64,000 bases of DNA, taken from the NCBI GenBank assembly GCA_030247885.1, contig JAPDRO010000012.1, forward strand, positions 372,001 through 436,000, written 5' to 3'. A program made the translations under genes and the position numbers. This DNA is from Taxawa tesnikishii (nom. ined.) (Eukaryota > Ascomycota > Dothideomycetes > Dothideales). How positions within the stretch are numbered: position 1 is the stretch's first letter; the number at the start of each line of letters is the position of its first letter. The notes under the pieces are model-generated. The model searched no databases. It was not told the DNA's origin and saw only the letters and a list, made by a program, of their open reading frames with translations. This document shows, piece by piece, positions 1 through 13,041 of the stretch.

Positions 1-23
1 TACCCGGCTGGTGACCAAGCAAG

Positions 24-1634
<1,611 letters not shown>

Positions 1635-2021
1635 ATGTGATATCCCCTAGATTCGTGATGTGATGCATCTGAGAAGAATCTTCTGAGAAGAAGAATCCGG
1701 CTTTGTCTTTGTTGATTGAAGAAAAGTCCATTCCATCGTGTGATGGGATTTACGGCGTCATGAGGGGTTGGAAGGGAAGATGTTGTCAGAGCATCTGATT
1801 ATTCTGCTTTTCTTGAGGGATCAATACCTACTGTACATAGGAAAGCACAGAGAAAGAACCTTTATAACACCTTTTGGTCACCTCTTCCTTCCTCCTTCCG
1901 TCCAGTTTTTAGGAATACATAATACACAGTGTCTCCTTCCTACATTAGCTGCCCTTTTGTACACTGAGCGTAGATCCGCCATCCGCTAGTCCCACTCCCC
2001 ACAACGATCAACCTCATGCCC
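1635..2021. other. Convergent 3' intergenic region
   Basis: 387 bp between the stop codons of the homocitrate synthase gene (+) and the Phe-tRNA synthetase gene (-). Presumably the two 3' UTRs. I see no further feature. Confidence 0.6.
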
Positions 2022-3417
2022 TCATCTCAATTGCACGTCAAACTTGTCCACCAGCTCCCTTCTGATCTTTTCGTGCAGCTCATTCGCCTCCTCGCCCGTC
2101 AAGGTCCTCTCCAAACTGCGGTAGTTGATCCTGTAGCACAAGCTCTTCCGTCCCGTTTTCGGGTGCACGAACTGGTCGACCAGCGTCACGTCCTCGACCA
2201 GATCACCCGCCGTGGTGCGTACGATTTCCATGATGTCGTTTTCGTGGAACGCTGCTGCTGCTCCGGTTGTTGGGGGTTCGGTGACCTGGCCGCCCGCCGG
2301 GCTGGGCGTTCCGGTCGGCGAAGTGGTGGCCGCGGTGCCCGTGACCGTACTCTCCTTGTCCGCGACCTTGGGCAGCCAGAACGCCACGTCCCTAGGCGCG
2401 GCCGGGTATTTGCTAAAAGGCACGAACCTCTTGATGCTCTTCTCGTCGAACTGGTCCAGGAACCTCCTGTCCTGACTCCAGAACAAGCGGATGTCGGGGA
2501 CCTCGTACAACAGCATTGCGATCCTTTCGAGCCCGATGCCGAAAGCCCAGCCCAGGCGGTCGGGCTGCCCGGAAGAATCGAGTAGGGGCTGCTGAACGAC
2601 GCCGCATCCGAGGACTTCGAGCCAGTCGCCTTGCCAGAAGACTTCGAGCTCCCAGGACGGGCTGGTGAAGGGGAAGTAGGCTTCCACCCAGCGGACCTTG
2701 AGAGGTTCTTGGGATGCCGGTTGCTCCGATGATTCGGCGGCGGCGGCGGCGGCGGCGGTGGAGAAGATCTTAACGACGACGTCTTCGAGGCTCCGTTTCA
2801 GGTGCGTGGCGATGGCCTCGGCCTCCTCGGCGCTGTGGCCTGGTTGAAGGGGATTCCGCTCTGGATGAGTTGTTGGGTTTGGATCTTCGACTACGAGATC
2901 GTGCTTTGGCAGCTTCTCCACGTCTTCCCAGACTTGTTGCGCGAGCGTCTTTCCGTGGGGAGAGAGGATCGCGACCACGTCATCGCACCCTCCATCTGGT
3001 GGAAGACCGGGTAGTGGCTGCGGTCGATAGCATCGCGCCGGTACACGTCGGCGGAGATGGTGAACCCCGCGCTGGTGTTGGCCCGGAAGGTGTCGACTTG
3101 ATGCGCCGAGGTATGTGTGCGGAGTACTGTGGAGGAGTTGATGTAGTACGTGTCGGTGCGGCTGCGGCCTGGGTGATCCGCGGGGAAGCCGAGGGAGTCG
3201 AAGTTCTGGACTACGCTGACGACGGGCGGGAGAGTGTTGTGGTGTTGGTACGAGGGGAATCGGGATTCGATCAGCCGACGGGTGATTGAAATGGGGTGGT
3301 TGGGCTGGAGGTGCAGACGGCGGGAGAGGGAGGTGAGAATGCTGGAGGGTACATTGGTCCAGGAATCGGTTTCGTAGGGTTTGTCGAGGATGGTGAGGGC
3401 CCTTGGGGGAGTTGAAG
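2022..3417 (-). CDS. MSF1: Mitochondrial phenylalanyl-tRNA synthetase (N-terminal exon uncertain)
   Basis: Single-chain class II enzyme that charges mitochondrial tRNA-Phe. The N-terminal catalytic part reads TILDKPYETDSWTNVP, then HYPVFHQMEGA (motif 2 region); motif 3 is GWAFGIGLERIAMLLY followed by DIRLFWSQD. The C-terminal 100 residues (SKYPAAPRDVAFWLP onward) form the FDX-ACB anticodon-binding domain. A GCC repeat at 2737-2760 encodes a short polyalanine insert. The catalytic part lies in a different frame from the rest; the switch is at a G4 run on + (2957-2960, C4 in the coding sense), where one more C restores HQMEGAMTWSRSSLPHGKTL. The exon given starts after a good acceptor (CTAAC branch, CAG at 3418-3420). 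The first coding exon is probably upstream; an ATG at 3636 followed by a basic, presequence-like stretch is a candidate only. Confidence 0.92.
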
Positions 3418-4128
3418 CTGGTGTGAATGTTAGTGGATGATGTGTCCTGCAGAGAGATCTGTTTGCATTTTCCGAAAATTGAAATGGAGGTATGATGTGA
3501 GAAAGGGGTTGCTATAGCATCACGCTCTTCGCATAATCCTCTATTCACTTCCCCCGATACGCCAAGACTTAGCTTCGACGGTGTTGTGTATATGGAAGGT
3601 TGTCCGGCTCATCGGAGTCCAAGACAAGAGATGCATGAGAACCAATGTCGTGTCTTGGAAATTCAAGCTTTGTATAGGAAATTGACAGGGAGGATATGAC
3701 GGTACAGCGGTGTTCCGATGTTTCTTGGGTAGAACAGGCTGGAAGAAACTGCTATACTCACCAGAGGAATTACACCTTCTGCTACAGTTCCAGAGGATAG
3801 CTGAATGCCTCTGCTGTCTAGACAAACATGTTGCCGTCCGGGGCAGAACCTGTAAAGAGACCAACCTGCCCATCTTCCTTGCATGCACACCCAACCTACT
3901 CCTTTCCAGTCACATGTTCGAGACGTGTAAGCCAGAGGTCCTCGGCCAAGGTTTTGACACGGCCTCTTTCCGTCCCCTAATAACCGAGAGAGAGAGCCGC
4001 AATCTGCGCTGTGACGCAACTCTTGTGCAGGAACCGAGTAAGCAAACCAGAACTCGGTAAAACACATGCGCTGCCGATAACTTCAGGAGCCTCTTACTGT
4101 CTTTTTGTTGCATGCAATGCCTTGAGCC
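3418..4128. other. Intergenic region, divergent promoters
   Basis: About 700 bp between the 5' end of the Phe-tRNA synthetase gene (-) and the start of the carrier gene (+). It should hold both promoters and possibly the missing first exon of the synthetase (ATG at 3636 on -). Reading frames on both strands look like chance. Confidence 0.5.
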
Positions 4129-5214
4129 ATGTCAAAATCCGAACGCCAAGTCAAGGACGTTCGCAAAGACAAGGACGTTCAGCATGGCCCTATCCACTAC
4201 CCTTTGTGGTTTGGAGGCTCTGCGAGTTGTTTCGCGGCATGCGTAACGCATCCATTGGATCTGAGTATGTTCTCTTGTATGGCGCAATTCCATTGTATGA
4301 GGCTAACGAATACCAGTCAAGGTATGATAGATAGTACAGGAAGATGGGCACAACTCCAGCTTACCCGCGAAAGGTCAGATTGCAAACACAAGGCCATGAT
4401 GGACCGCGACGGAACATGATGCAGATGTTTGTCCACATCTTCAAGGAGCAAGGAGTGCCAGGGTTATATCGCGGAGTGAGTCCAGACGTATCATGTAGCA
4501 GAGGAGGAACGGTAACACTGACGTGGGTGACTGCAGATTTCCGCTTCAATCCTGCGACAGCTGACTTACTCGACCACGCGCTTTGGTGTATACGAAGAAC
4601 TGAAAGAAGTCTTCACTTCCGCCAAGTCGCAGCCTTCCTTCCCTACTCTCGTGGCCATGGCTTCGACCTCGGGATTTCTGGGAGGCATTGCCGGCAATCC
4701 GGCAGATATTATGAACGTGCGCATGCAGCACGATGCTGCTCTGCCACCTGCCGAGCGACGAAACTACAAGAACGCAATAGAAGGGTTGTCACGGATGGTA
4801 CGGGAAGAAGGCTGGAGAAGTCTGTTTCGCGGAGTCTGGCCCAACTCCATGCGCGCCGTTCTCATGACAGCCTCGCAGCTGGCCAGCTACGATATCTTCA
4901 AGCGGGAACTGCTGGCGCGCACGAGTATGCACGACAACCTCACAACACACTTCACGGCAAGCTTCATGGCTGGGTTTGTCGCGACAACCGTGTGCAGTCC
5001 GGTAGACGTCGTCAAGACGCGGATCATGAGCGCAAAGACGAGCGACAACATCCTGACCCTTGTTTCTAACATCTACAAGAAGGAGGGCTGGACTTGGATG
5101 TTCCGCGGCTGGGTGCCTAGCTTTATCCGGCTGGGTCCTCATACCATTGTGACTTTCCTGTTCCTGGAACAGCACAAGAAGGTTTACAGGAGCATGCATG
5201 GATATGACGAGTAA
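4129..5214 (+). CDS. DIC1: Mitochondrial dicarboxylate carrier
   Basis: Inner-membrane carrier exchanging malate or succinate for phosphate; 306 residues, six transmembrane helices in three repeats. Mitochondrial carrier signatures are visible: PLDLIKVRLQT (repeat 1), NPADIMNVRMQ (repeat 2) and SPVDVVKTRIM (repeat 3); LYRGISASILRQLTYSTTRF matches the dicarboxylate carrier subfamily. Exons: 4129-4264, 4317-4321, 4374-4475, 4537-5214 (921 nt with stop, divisible by three). The second exon is only 5 nt (TCAAG) and supplies the lysine codon of the first PxDxxK signature; without it the frame and the motif are both lost. All introns are GT-AG, 52-61 nt. Start chosen as the first ATG before PIHYPLWFGG. 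Confidence 0.93.
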
Positions 5215-5820
5215 CCTGGAGTTGGTCTGTCTATCCATGCCGTAGTGGCAGCTCTCCGCGGTGACAGCTATCATGTTCTGCGATTCTTCTTCGGCAGGTG
5301 TAAAATACTAAGGCTTGGATGGTGTGCATGACCTGGCGTTCTTTCGGATGAGTCGCTGGGAGGGCAAAGCTTTGGGACAGGTGCCATTGCACAGTCTTTG
5401 TAATTATGCAGACCGACATACAGCTGTTGCTTTCGAGAAAAAAAAAGAGACTCACTTCTGACTCTCATGTGCCTGTGTTCTACATACGAGCGGTATGAGC
5501 AAAGTTAGCTGGGACACGTACCACTGAGTGAATAGGCGACTTCGACCAAGGGTTTTGGCCAGATTGCCGAACCCCTTAACAAACAGCTGGCGAGCTGGCT
5601 CTCCGCATTGAACGTGTCCTCAAGCTCGAAATTCCCCAAAAGGATACATTAACTACCTGCATACTTTCCCAACCCCCACGACACCTTAGTTCTCCTCCAT
5701 TGCATTAGCATTTGATCTTTTCTTGTTTCCTCCGTCTGCGACAACCACGCAGACATCTGAGATCACCCTTTTGGGCTATTGAATAGCAGCACGATCAGTT
5801 GCATTAGAGGGGCATCCACC
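5215..5820. other. Intergenic region, SEC61 promoter side
   Basis: 606 bp between the carrier stop and the SEC61 start, both on +. Expected to hold the carrier 3' UTR and the SEC61 promoter and leader. No convincing reading frame. Confidence 0.5.
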
Positions 5821-7684
5821 ATGAGCGGACGTATGTGCTACCATCCTTTCGCTTGAACCACATGCGCAATGCCTTGCTAGGAGAATGTGTGGTTGTATCA
5901 GATCTTCTTTCAGACAAGCTGTATCGCTTTCGGCGCATTTGGAGACCTCCTGTAACGAGCACTTGAGCTAACATCGCTTCTCTAAACAGTACGCTTCCTC
6001 GACCTCGTGAAGCCTTTCACGCCCTTGATTCCCGAAATCGCGGTCCCGGAGACCAAGGTTCCCTTCCAGCAGCGCCTGATATGGACCGGTGTCACCCTCC
6101 TTATCTTCTTGGTCATGAGTCAGATGCCTCTTTACGGCATTGTGTCCTCAGGTTAGCAACAAGAGGAATCGAAAGAGCATGCGGGGATTGGGAGACTAAT
6201 GGGAGACAGACACCTCGGATCCCCTGTACTGGCTGCGTATGATGCTGGCCAGTAACCGTGGTACCCTGATGGAGCTGGGTATCACCCCTATCATCTCCTC
6301 TGGCATGGTTTTCCAGCTTCTGGCCGGTACTCACCTCATCGATGTCAACCTTGACCTCAAGACCGATCGCGAACTTTACCAGACTGCTCAGAAGGTACGC
6401 AACGAGCGAGACAATACCTGGGTTGCAATGCTTTATCTGACGACGCACAGCTTCTCGCTATCATCCTGTCTTTCGGTCAAGCCTGCGTTTCCGTCCTTAC
6501 CGGTCTCTACGGCCAGCCCTCCGACCTCGGTGCCGGTATCTGTGTCCTCCTCGTTGTCCAACTCCTTACTGCCGCGGTGATTGTCATCCTCCTGGATGAG
6601 CTGCTCCAGAAGGGATACGGTCTCGGCAGCGGTATTTCCCTTTTCAGTGAGTATTATACAACGACAACCCGCTCGAAAATATGCTGATAGTTCAACAGTC
6701 GCCACGAATATCTGCGAATCGATCGTCTGGAAGGCCTTCTCCCCCACTACCATCAACACTGGCCGTGGCCCCGAGTTTGAGGGTGCCATCATTGCTCTCT
6801 TCCACCTCCTCGTCACCTGGCCAAACAAGCAGCTGGCTCTCCGTGAAGCATTCTACAGACAGAACCTGCCCAACGTCATGAACCTGCTAGCCACCGTTGC
6901 CGTCTTCGGCGCTGTCATCTACCTCCAGGGCTTCCGTGTTGAGATCCCCGTCAAGTCCTCCCGCCAGCGTGGCATGCGTGGCTCCTACCCCGTCCGCCTG
7001 TTCTACACCTCCAACATGCCCATCATGCTGCAGTCTGCTCTGTGCTCCAACATCTTCCTCGTTAGCCAGATGCTGTACTCGCGTTTCTCCGACAACCTCC
7101 TCGTCAAGATGATCGGAACCTGGGAGGCTAGCGAAGGCTCCGCTCAGATGAAGCCAGTCTCTGGTCTTGTCTACTACATGTGAGTACATCTTGAGATAAT
7201 AGGGGATGTAGGATCAATTTCCTGACAGATGACAGGGCTCCACCACTCAACCTCAAGGACGCTCTCCTCGACCCCGTTCACACCGCTCTCTTCGTCGCCT
7301 ATATGCTCATCGCTTGCGCCGCCTTCTCCAAGACCTGGATTGAGGTCTCTGGCTCTGCCCCTCGCGATGTCGCCAAGCAGCTGAAGGACCAGGGTCTTGT
7401 AATGGCCGGCCACCGCGAACAGAGCATGTATAAGGAGCTTAAGAGAATCATTCCTACTGCTGCCGCCTTTGGTGGTGCCTGCATTGGTGCCCTCTCCATC
7501 GCTAGTGACCTAGTCGGTGCTCTTGGTAGCGGAACTGGTATCCTCATGGCTGTCACGTAAGTCTTCTTCGAACACAAAAATTTACGAGGCACATGCTAAT
7601 GTACGCAGTATCATTTACTCGTACTTCGAGATCGCTGCCAAGGAGGGTGACATGGCTGGCCTCAAGGGTATGGTCATGGGCTAA
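5821..7684 (+). CDS. SEC61: Sec61 alpha, protein translocon channel subunit
   Basis: Pore-forming subunit of the ER translocon; 476 residues and about ten membrane helices. Seven exons: 5821-5830, 5990-6151, 6210-6394, 6451-6646, 6699-7179, 7236-7556, 7609-7684 (1431 nt). The first exon codes only MSG plus one base before a 159-nt intron, then [16 protein letters not shown] follows, the standard Sec61 N-terminus. Other family marks: the plug region near [24 protein letters not shown], and the cytosolic loop [17 protein letters not shown] that contacts the ribosome. The C-terminus is short and cytosolic. No frame disturbance. Confidence 0.98.
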
Positions 7685-7897
7685 GGTGAGAGTGGAAAGA
7701 TTGGAAGAATGTAGTATATCAAGATGATTGTGGGGAGGCGCGCAGGGGAAGGATTCGGAAAAGTTTTCGAGCAAAATTGTAGAATAATGAGGAGCTAGCA
7801 GACTCGTACAGGTGATGTTGTTCCTCCTTTTCTTGTCCGAGTTAACTTCAGTTCCCTTCGAACTCATCAGTCATGTAAGCGATGTCGCTCATTGGCA

Positions 7898-8731
7898 TCA
7901 CACGGTTTCACATGGTTGATCGCGTTCTTGCTCGGATAAGTCAAATGCATCGATGATGTCCGCGGCTGTTTCGAGATCAAAGAACTCATCCGGTCCATAC
8001 CCTCCTGCGCTGTGCCAACCGTGGAGGATCCCATCGAGGTAATAGCGCGAACCGCGTGGATGTCTTTGTTGGGTCACCCAATCTGTGGAGTCATTGGCTG
8101 CATCAGCGGTCGGCGGAGTGCAAGAGGTTTGTAATGTCGACGCTGAAGACGGTGTGACTGAGGATGATGTTGCCTTGATATCCTGCGTAGCTTCAACTGC
8201 TTGGGGTGAAGAGGACGTCGATAGCGCACAGACAGATCTCCCAAGATTGTGCGACCTTGGCAATTCAGACCGTCCTGAATACTGCTACGAGCTTCTGCGA
8301 CAAGGGACACTCGTTCATTGCTCTGTCCCAACCTGTCATTCAGTGTCTTGATTTCCTGGTCCATTCCGGTAGTCTGAGATCTGCATACAGCAGTCTCCGA
8401 GCCCAAGTCTTCAAGTTGATGTGGAGCCACATTATCCCTGAGCCCGTTGACCTCTTTGCGCAAGCTGTTCAGCTCGGACTGAACCTCATGCGGTTGCTTC
8501 TGCAGAGTCGCATATCGTTGCACGAATACCCCTGTATAAGGATATCATGGAGGGTAGAAGGGTGCCAGTATATAAGGATGGTTCGGTCGGCCACAGCAGG
8601 GAACATTGAGTATTTCCCCGCATTTCATTTGATCTCCACGCATCCATGCATCCCATCAATGCGTCCAGTTCCAGTCCCAGGCTCGCAAACACCTCACGCG
8701 TACTTGCCAACCCTTTATCTCCCGACAACAT
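7898..8731 (-). CDS. Hypothetical coiled-coil protein
   Basis: Not recognised. Two overlapping minus-strand frames look like parts of one gene. The upstream part (about 8523 down to 8210) is a heptad-like coiled coil (VQSELNSLRKEVNGLRDNV, then MDQEIKTLNDRLGQSNERV). The downstream part (8263 to 7898) has a Ser/Thr-rich linker and a tail with YYLDGILHGWHSAGGYGPDEFF and ends ERDQPCETV. The two join if one base is added at the G4 run 8203-8206, the same kind of defect seen in certain genes of this window. A possible first exon with a Met-Leu-Ser-Gly start begins at 8731, with a splice of uncertain borders near 8525-8650. Start and exon structure are guesses. Confidence 0.4.
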
Positions 8732-8893
8732 TCAGCTTTCCCAACCCGCGCGTGTGTAGTCAGTAGGCAGCTTGTGTCTTGATCCGGCCTTCAGCGCGGT
8801 GCGATAGAACCTCTCACACGTCCTCAAACCCTCCGGCGCGACAACTGCGCGCTCTTCTGCACATGCGTCACTAGTACGACCAAAGTTGATGGG

Positions 8894-10581
8894 ATGAGTG
8901 AGCGAGCAGAGCTAACGATCCACGCTTCTCCCAATGGATCCAAATCCACAATAACCCCCGTGGAAGGGCGTCGGAAGTCGAAAGAGCTGGACCACAGATC
9001 GCCGAACAAGGAGAATGGAAAGGACGAGGAAAAGGGCGCGGAGAGCCCGCCCAAGAAGAGGAGACGGAAGGTCAACCATGCTTGCGTGTACTGCAGAAGG
9101 TCGCATATGACTTGCGATCTCGAGCGGCCATGCGCCAGGTGCATTAAACGCGACATTGGTCACCTTTGTCACGACGAGCCCAGAGAACCTGCGAAGCGCA
9201 GCAAGAGTGAGGCTGAACTGGCGCCTGCGGACGAAGCGCCTTCGCCCAAACATCGAACCAGCACGGTCACGGAACCATTTCATACATACGAGCAAGTGGA
9301 TGGAGGACTGGACATTGGCCCTCCCCAGGGTCAGCATGGGAGGATGGACGCGCCGCAAATCGCGCAGCCGAAACCTGTTTCGCCGACGCAGATGCAGAGA
9401 CATACCAATAACAACAACAACCACAATCGATCAATGTCAAGTGTTGATTGGACGTACAGTCACCAGAACCAGTTCCAGGATATGCACAACTTGGTTCCCA
9501 ATTACATGTTCAACACCTCAGAAGCGAAGAATGAGTACAACATGCTCAACGATTTCCTGAGCACCAGTCTCATCGACGATGGCGCTCTGTGGGGTGGTGA
9601 AGATGCTCAAGCTCTGTACAACGATCCTCTGCTCGCTGCGAGTTCAATAGGCGACTACGCAAGCGGGATGGCCCCTCCGAACAACAACCAAGGCAACATG
9701 CAGAGTCTACAGGCTGCGCAAGCTGCGGCAGGAAGCGAAATATCACGTCCATCCAGCACATTTCCTGTCGACTCAAAGGCACGGGATAAGTTCTACATGA
9801 CAGCAGCAGATCCAGCAGGCAACGACACGTCGGAAGAGCGCATGAACAAACTACTCAAAGCCAAACACGATGCCGGAATGCTAAAGCCTTTCAACTACGT
9901 CAAGGGCTACGCGCGGCTGAACCAGTACATGGAGCGGAACCTGCATCCCGCGTCGCGCCAGAAGATCCTACGACAGCTGGACAAGTTCCGGCCGAAATTC
10001 AGGGAGGCCATGCACACGCTGACGGACATCCAGCTCGTGCTTGTCGAGATGTGGTTTGAGCGGAGTCTGATGGAATACGACCGCGTCTTTGCCAGTATGG
10101 CGATCCCGGCGTGCTGCTGGCGGAGGACTGGGGAGATCTACAGAGGCAACAAGGAGATGGCGGAGTTGATACACGTTCCCATCGAACAGCTTCGGGACGT
10201 AAGTTTTGGTCCCATCTTTGCCAAACCGCACCTCGTAATCTTGCACTGACTGCTGTTTTTTTCTTCCACCAGGGCAAAGTAGCGATTCATGAAATCATCG
10301 CAGAAGACTCCCTCGTCAGCTATTGGGAGAAGTTCGGCGCCATCGCCTTCGACCAGTCGCAGAAGGCCATCCTGACGAGCTGTTCGTTGAAGAATCCGGA
10401 TCTTACGTCCAAGGATCCGTTGATCAAGTGCTGTTTCTCGTTTACTATTCGCCGTGATACCCACAATATGTGAGTAACCAACCCTGTTCCCCCTGCCTTC
10501 CGGCTGGAGCCAAGCTGACTTGTCGATAGTCCGTCGTTGATTGTAGGAAACTTCCTGCCAATCCGGCCCGCAAGAGGCTAG
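8894..10581 (+). CDS. acuM: Zn2Cys6 transcription factor, AcuM / ERT1 type
   Basis: Binuclear zinc-cluster regulator of gluconeogenic genes, nuclear. Residues about 58-90 form the cluster: NHACVYCRRSHMTCDLERPC then ARCIKRDIGHLC, six cysteines in the CX2CX6CX6CX2CX6C-like order, preceded by the basic stretch PKKRRRK. A polar Asn/Gln-rich middle follows. The C-terminal third (from about residue 320) has the PAS-like region of the Ert1/AcuK/AcuM family, ending SLIVGNFLPIRPARG. Exons 8894-10198, 10273-10469, 10530-10581 total 1554 nt, 517 residues. The zinc-finger sequence resembles AcuM more than AcuK, from memory of the family, so the paralogue assignment is less sure than the family. Divergent from the coiled-coil gene, with about 160 bp between. 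Confidence 0.85.
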
Positions 10582-11464
10582 ATTAGGCAAGTGTGTATAA
10601 CGTACTCAAAGCGTATCCAATTGTGCATATACCATTTTCCTGCCAATCTGCCCATGTTGCTGCTGCTGTTCCGTATATCCCGTTCCTTACTCCAACTTGA
10701 TCAGTCTTCACCGGTTACAGACAAGATCCTGCTCCTTCTACTGGTCGCGAACGAGCTGGCCGCGCGTTGACGAGTGCGGCAGCATTCTCAACACCAACCA
10801 GTCTCTCACAGACGGACCACCATGCCAAGTCGAGCGTTTGGTTGCGCGGACACTCCGAGACAAAGTCGCGGGTGGGCAACGCCCATGTCGCTGCCGTCAA
10901 GCGCCCAGGGCGAGCATGACGCATCCCACACCCCGGACAACAGAATTGCATATAGCTGAGGTGAAATCGACTCTGCGCTGCCCTTGCTACCATCCAGATG
11001 ACCCAACACGCCAGTCCCTGGTTCCGATCCGACCCACCGTGGCTCCATGGAATCCGTGTCAGCCAGCGCTGATCGTTAGAGGAGCTTCCACTGCCCGTAT
11101 CCTCTCCTCCGTATAGTCCGGCATACCCGACTACAGGCTCTGCAACCGGGGGAAACACCTCTATCGGGAAAGCAAACGGAGTCCTTGGGTCGTCGCTCCC
11201 AGCCATTCCGAATCCAAGTATCCGGTCAAAGTGTGAGCTTTCTCGACCGCGCTTCGCGTGTCGTTGGAAAACCTTCCCCCCTTTTCCAAAGATCAGCTGC
11301 AGCTTACGCAGTTGGATAGGGGGCCTGCGGGTTACGAGAAACGTCCGTGTTCTCATGATCCCACCGAACATCAACTGACCTGGAAACTCTTACAGTGGCG
11401 ACACATGAGGGGAAAGCAAGCCGCAGGGTGTAGAAATGGAGGTGCAGGCTAACGGGAGCTGGTG

Positions 11465-11486
11465 AGCGGTAGCGGTAGCGGTAGCG
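11465..11486. repeat. AGCGGT microsatellite
   Basis: Three perfect tandem copies plus a partial of the hexamer AGCGGT in noncoding sequence. Simple-sequence repeat only. Confidence 0.8.
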
Positions 11487-11764
11487 CCACAGATCTTCCC
11501 GCGCGACCGGTGGCCACGGGCTGCGTAGGAACGCCAGTGAGGGCATGCAAATGCAGCAGTTGATTTCTGCGGTTTCGGTTTAGAATGCAGCAGTAGGTAT
11601 ATATCCTTCAGCACTTGAGACTTGGGAGACCCCTGCATGGCTGTCTTGCTATCGGCAGTCGTTTAGCTTTGGGGAAAAGAAGCAGGTCGGATGACCACTT
11701 TTGAGGATTCAGGTCCTTATCCAGGGAGGATGATTTTGTGTCCTGGTAGAAACATCGTCAGTAT

Positions 11765-11985
11765 AAAAACTAGTCTCACCGCTCCGGCTAGCGTGGTCTC
11801 TACGCTCATGTGTGGACCTTGCCCCTGTTCTCGTTGGCGGGTTCGGAGTTACGAGGCTGTGCTGCAATGTTTTCGTGAGTACACAGATACTGCGGCTTTG
11901 AAGAGTGCGACATATCGCGGTCTTGTTATGTGTAATCAGCTCCAAGCTGCTGTGCAAAGAAGTGTTGAGCTGTGTCGTGGGTGGT
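11765..11985 (+). repeat. Dispersed repeat, copy 1
   Basis: About 220 bp sharing two blocks with copies at 12045-12285 and 17785-18010. Left block: TCACCGCTCCGGCTAGCGTGGT, which can fold as a small hairpin (ACCGCT against AGCGTGGT). Right block near 11931: TGTAATCAGC followed by CAAGCTGCTGTGCAAAG. Block spacing is about 154 bp here and 171-173 bp in the other copies. Sequence between the blocks is diverged. Family unknown; no coding capacity seen. Confidence 0.6.
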
Positions 11986-12044
11986 TACGGGAGATCCTCC
12001 TCCGAGCAGTAGAGTGATCCGTATACTGGCAGGAGCATATTAGC

Positions 12045-12285
12045 ATGAGTTGCCTTCACCGCTCTGGACAGCGTGGTTCTCGTAGTTATGAGTACACTCT
12101 CCCTTCTCCTGTTGTTCTTGTTACCAAAGCCAGGGCGAGGTGATGCAGCAGAAGCAGTGATCGGCGAGATTGAAAACGAAAACCGAGGGGACCTTTCCGG
12201 ACAGCTAGGCCGACGAACGCTCCCATCGTTTGTAATCAGCCGTAGGCTGGTCTGCAAAAGGTTATCAGGCTGCGGTTGTTGCCAA
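12045..12285 (+). repeat. Dispersed repeat, copy 2
   Basis: Left block TTCACCGCTCTGGACAGCGTGG at 12055, right block CCATCGTTTGTAATCAGC at 12221 followed by TCTGCAAAAGG. Lies about 280 bp from copy 1 in the same orientation, so the two may be an old tandem duplication. Closer to copy 3 than to copy 1 in the right block. Confidence 0.6.
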
Positions 12286-12490
12286 AAAGAAAACAGGGCG
12301 GGAGTGTTGCATGGTCTGGAGAAACGGAGTGTAGCCGTCTATGTTGACGACAGCATAATTAGGTATCGTCTATGATATCTCTCGCATCGCGTACACGCAA
12401 TCCGCGTGAGCATGAGACCACCCATCCGTCAACGCCAGTGCAGACCGAATCTTTTCCCGGTAAGCCACTTGTATAAACCTTGTCAGTCGT

Positions 12491-13041
12491 CTACTTGGTC
12501 TTGTCAACCGCGCTCCTGTTCAATGCTTCCGCCAACTCCGGCCGCTCCTTGAGCAACACAATCGCCTCCTTATACCCCATCCACCTCCGCTTTCTCTTGT
12601 GCATCTCCGGCCACTCAGCCTTCTCTTCCTCGACGGTAGCCTCGTAGAAGTGGTACGCGGCCTTGGGGGCCTGTTTAGTGAGTTGGTCCGGTCTCCGCAT
12701 CTCGGTTATCAAGCCCAGGTCGGCGTGGATTTTGCAGATGACGCCGGCTTCCTCCCAGGCTTCTCTGCATGCGGCTTCTTCTTGCGTCTTCTCGTCGGTT
12801 TCCCAGCCGCCTTTCGGGAGCACCCAGCCACCGCGTCGCGTGGACTGGATGAGGAGGACTTGAGTGCGATCGGAGGAGACGGGGACGACGCCTGCGACGA
12901 GTCTCTCGCCTTGGGTTCCGTATCCTGTGCGGGAAACTGTCAGACTTTCGCTTCCAGAGGAGAGAAGGGTCAGTGACGAGACTTACTCTGGTTGTCCCGG
13001 CCTACGCGGGCCTCCATAGAGCGTTGCTCATCCTGGGCCAT
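12491..13041 (-). CDS. aps1: Nudix hydrolase, diphosphoinositol polyphosphate phosphohydrolase type
   Basis: Small Nudix enzyme resembling Aps1/Ddp1, which hydrolyse diphosphoinositol polyphosphates and diadenosine polyphosphates. Two exons on the minus strand: 13041-12987 and 12924-12491, 489 nt, 162 residues. The Nudix box GX5EX7REUXEEXGU is intact: GWETDEKTQEEAACREAWEE then AGV. The RRGGWVLPKGGWE lead-in is typical of the family. The ATG at 13041 (MAQDEQRSMEARVG) fits. The frame stays open for more than 55 codons upstream without an ATG and encodes a basic, presequence-like stretch (see findings). No frame defect. Confidence 0.9.

Larger units (their letters stand above)
10582..12490. other. 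Gene-poor region with repeats
   Basis: 1.9 kb between acuM and the Nudix gene. A 219-codon open frame on the minus strand (10715-11374) has no recognisable domain and cysteine/tryptophan-rich composition typical of chance translation. Contains a short AGCGGT hexamer array at 11465-11486 and two copies of a dispersed repeat (listed separately). Confidence 0.5.

Noticed and set aside
2022-3548. One 508-codon ORF as the whole Phe-tRNA synthetase
   Set aside because: Its first 190 residues are in the wrong frame; the conserved catalytic part is read in the neighbouring frame up to the C run at 2957-2960.
10715-11374. 219-codon minus-strand open frame downstream of acuM
   Set aside because: No domain, odd Cys/Trp/Arg composition, no splice logic, and overlapping frames on the other strand.
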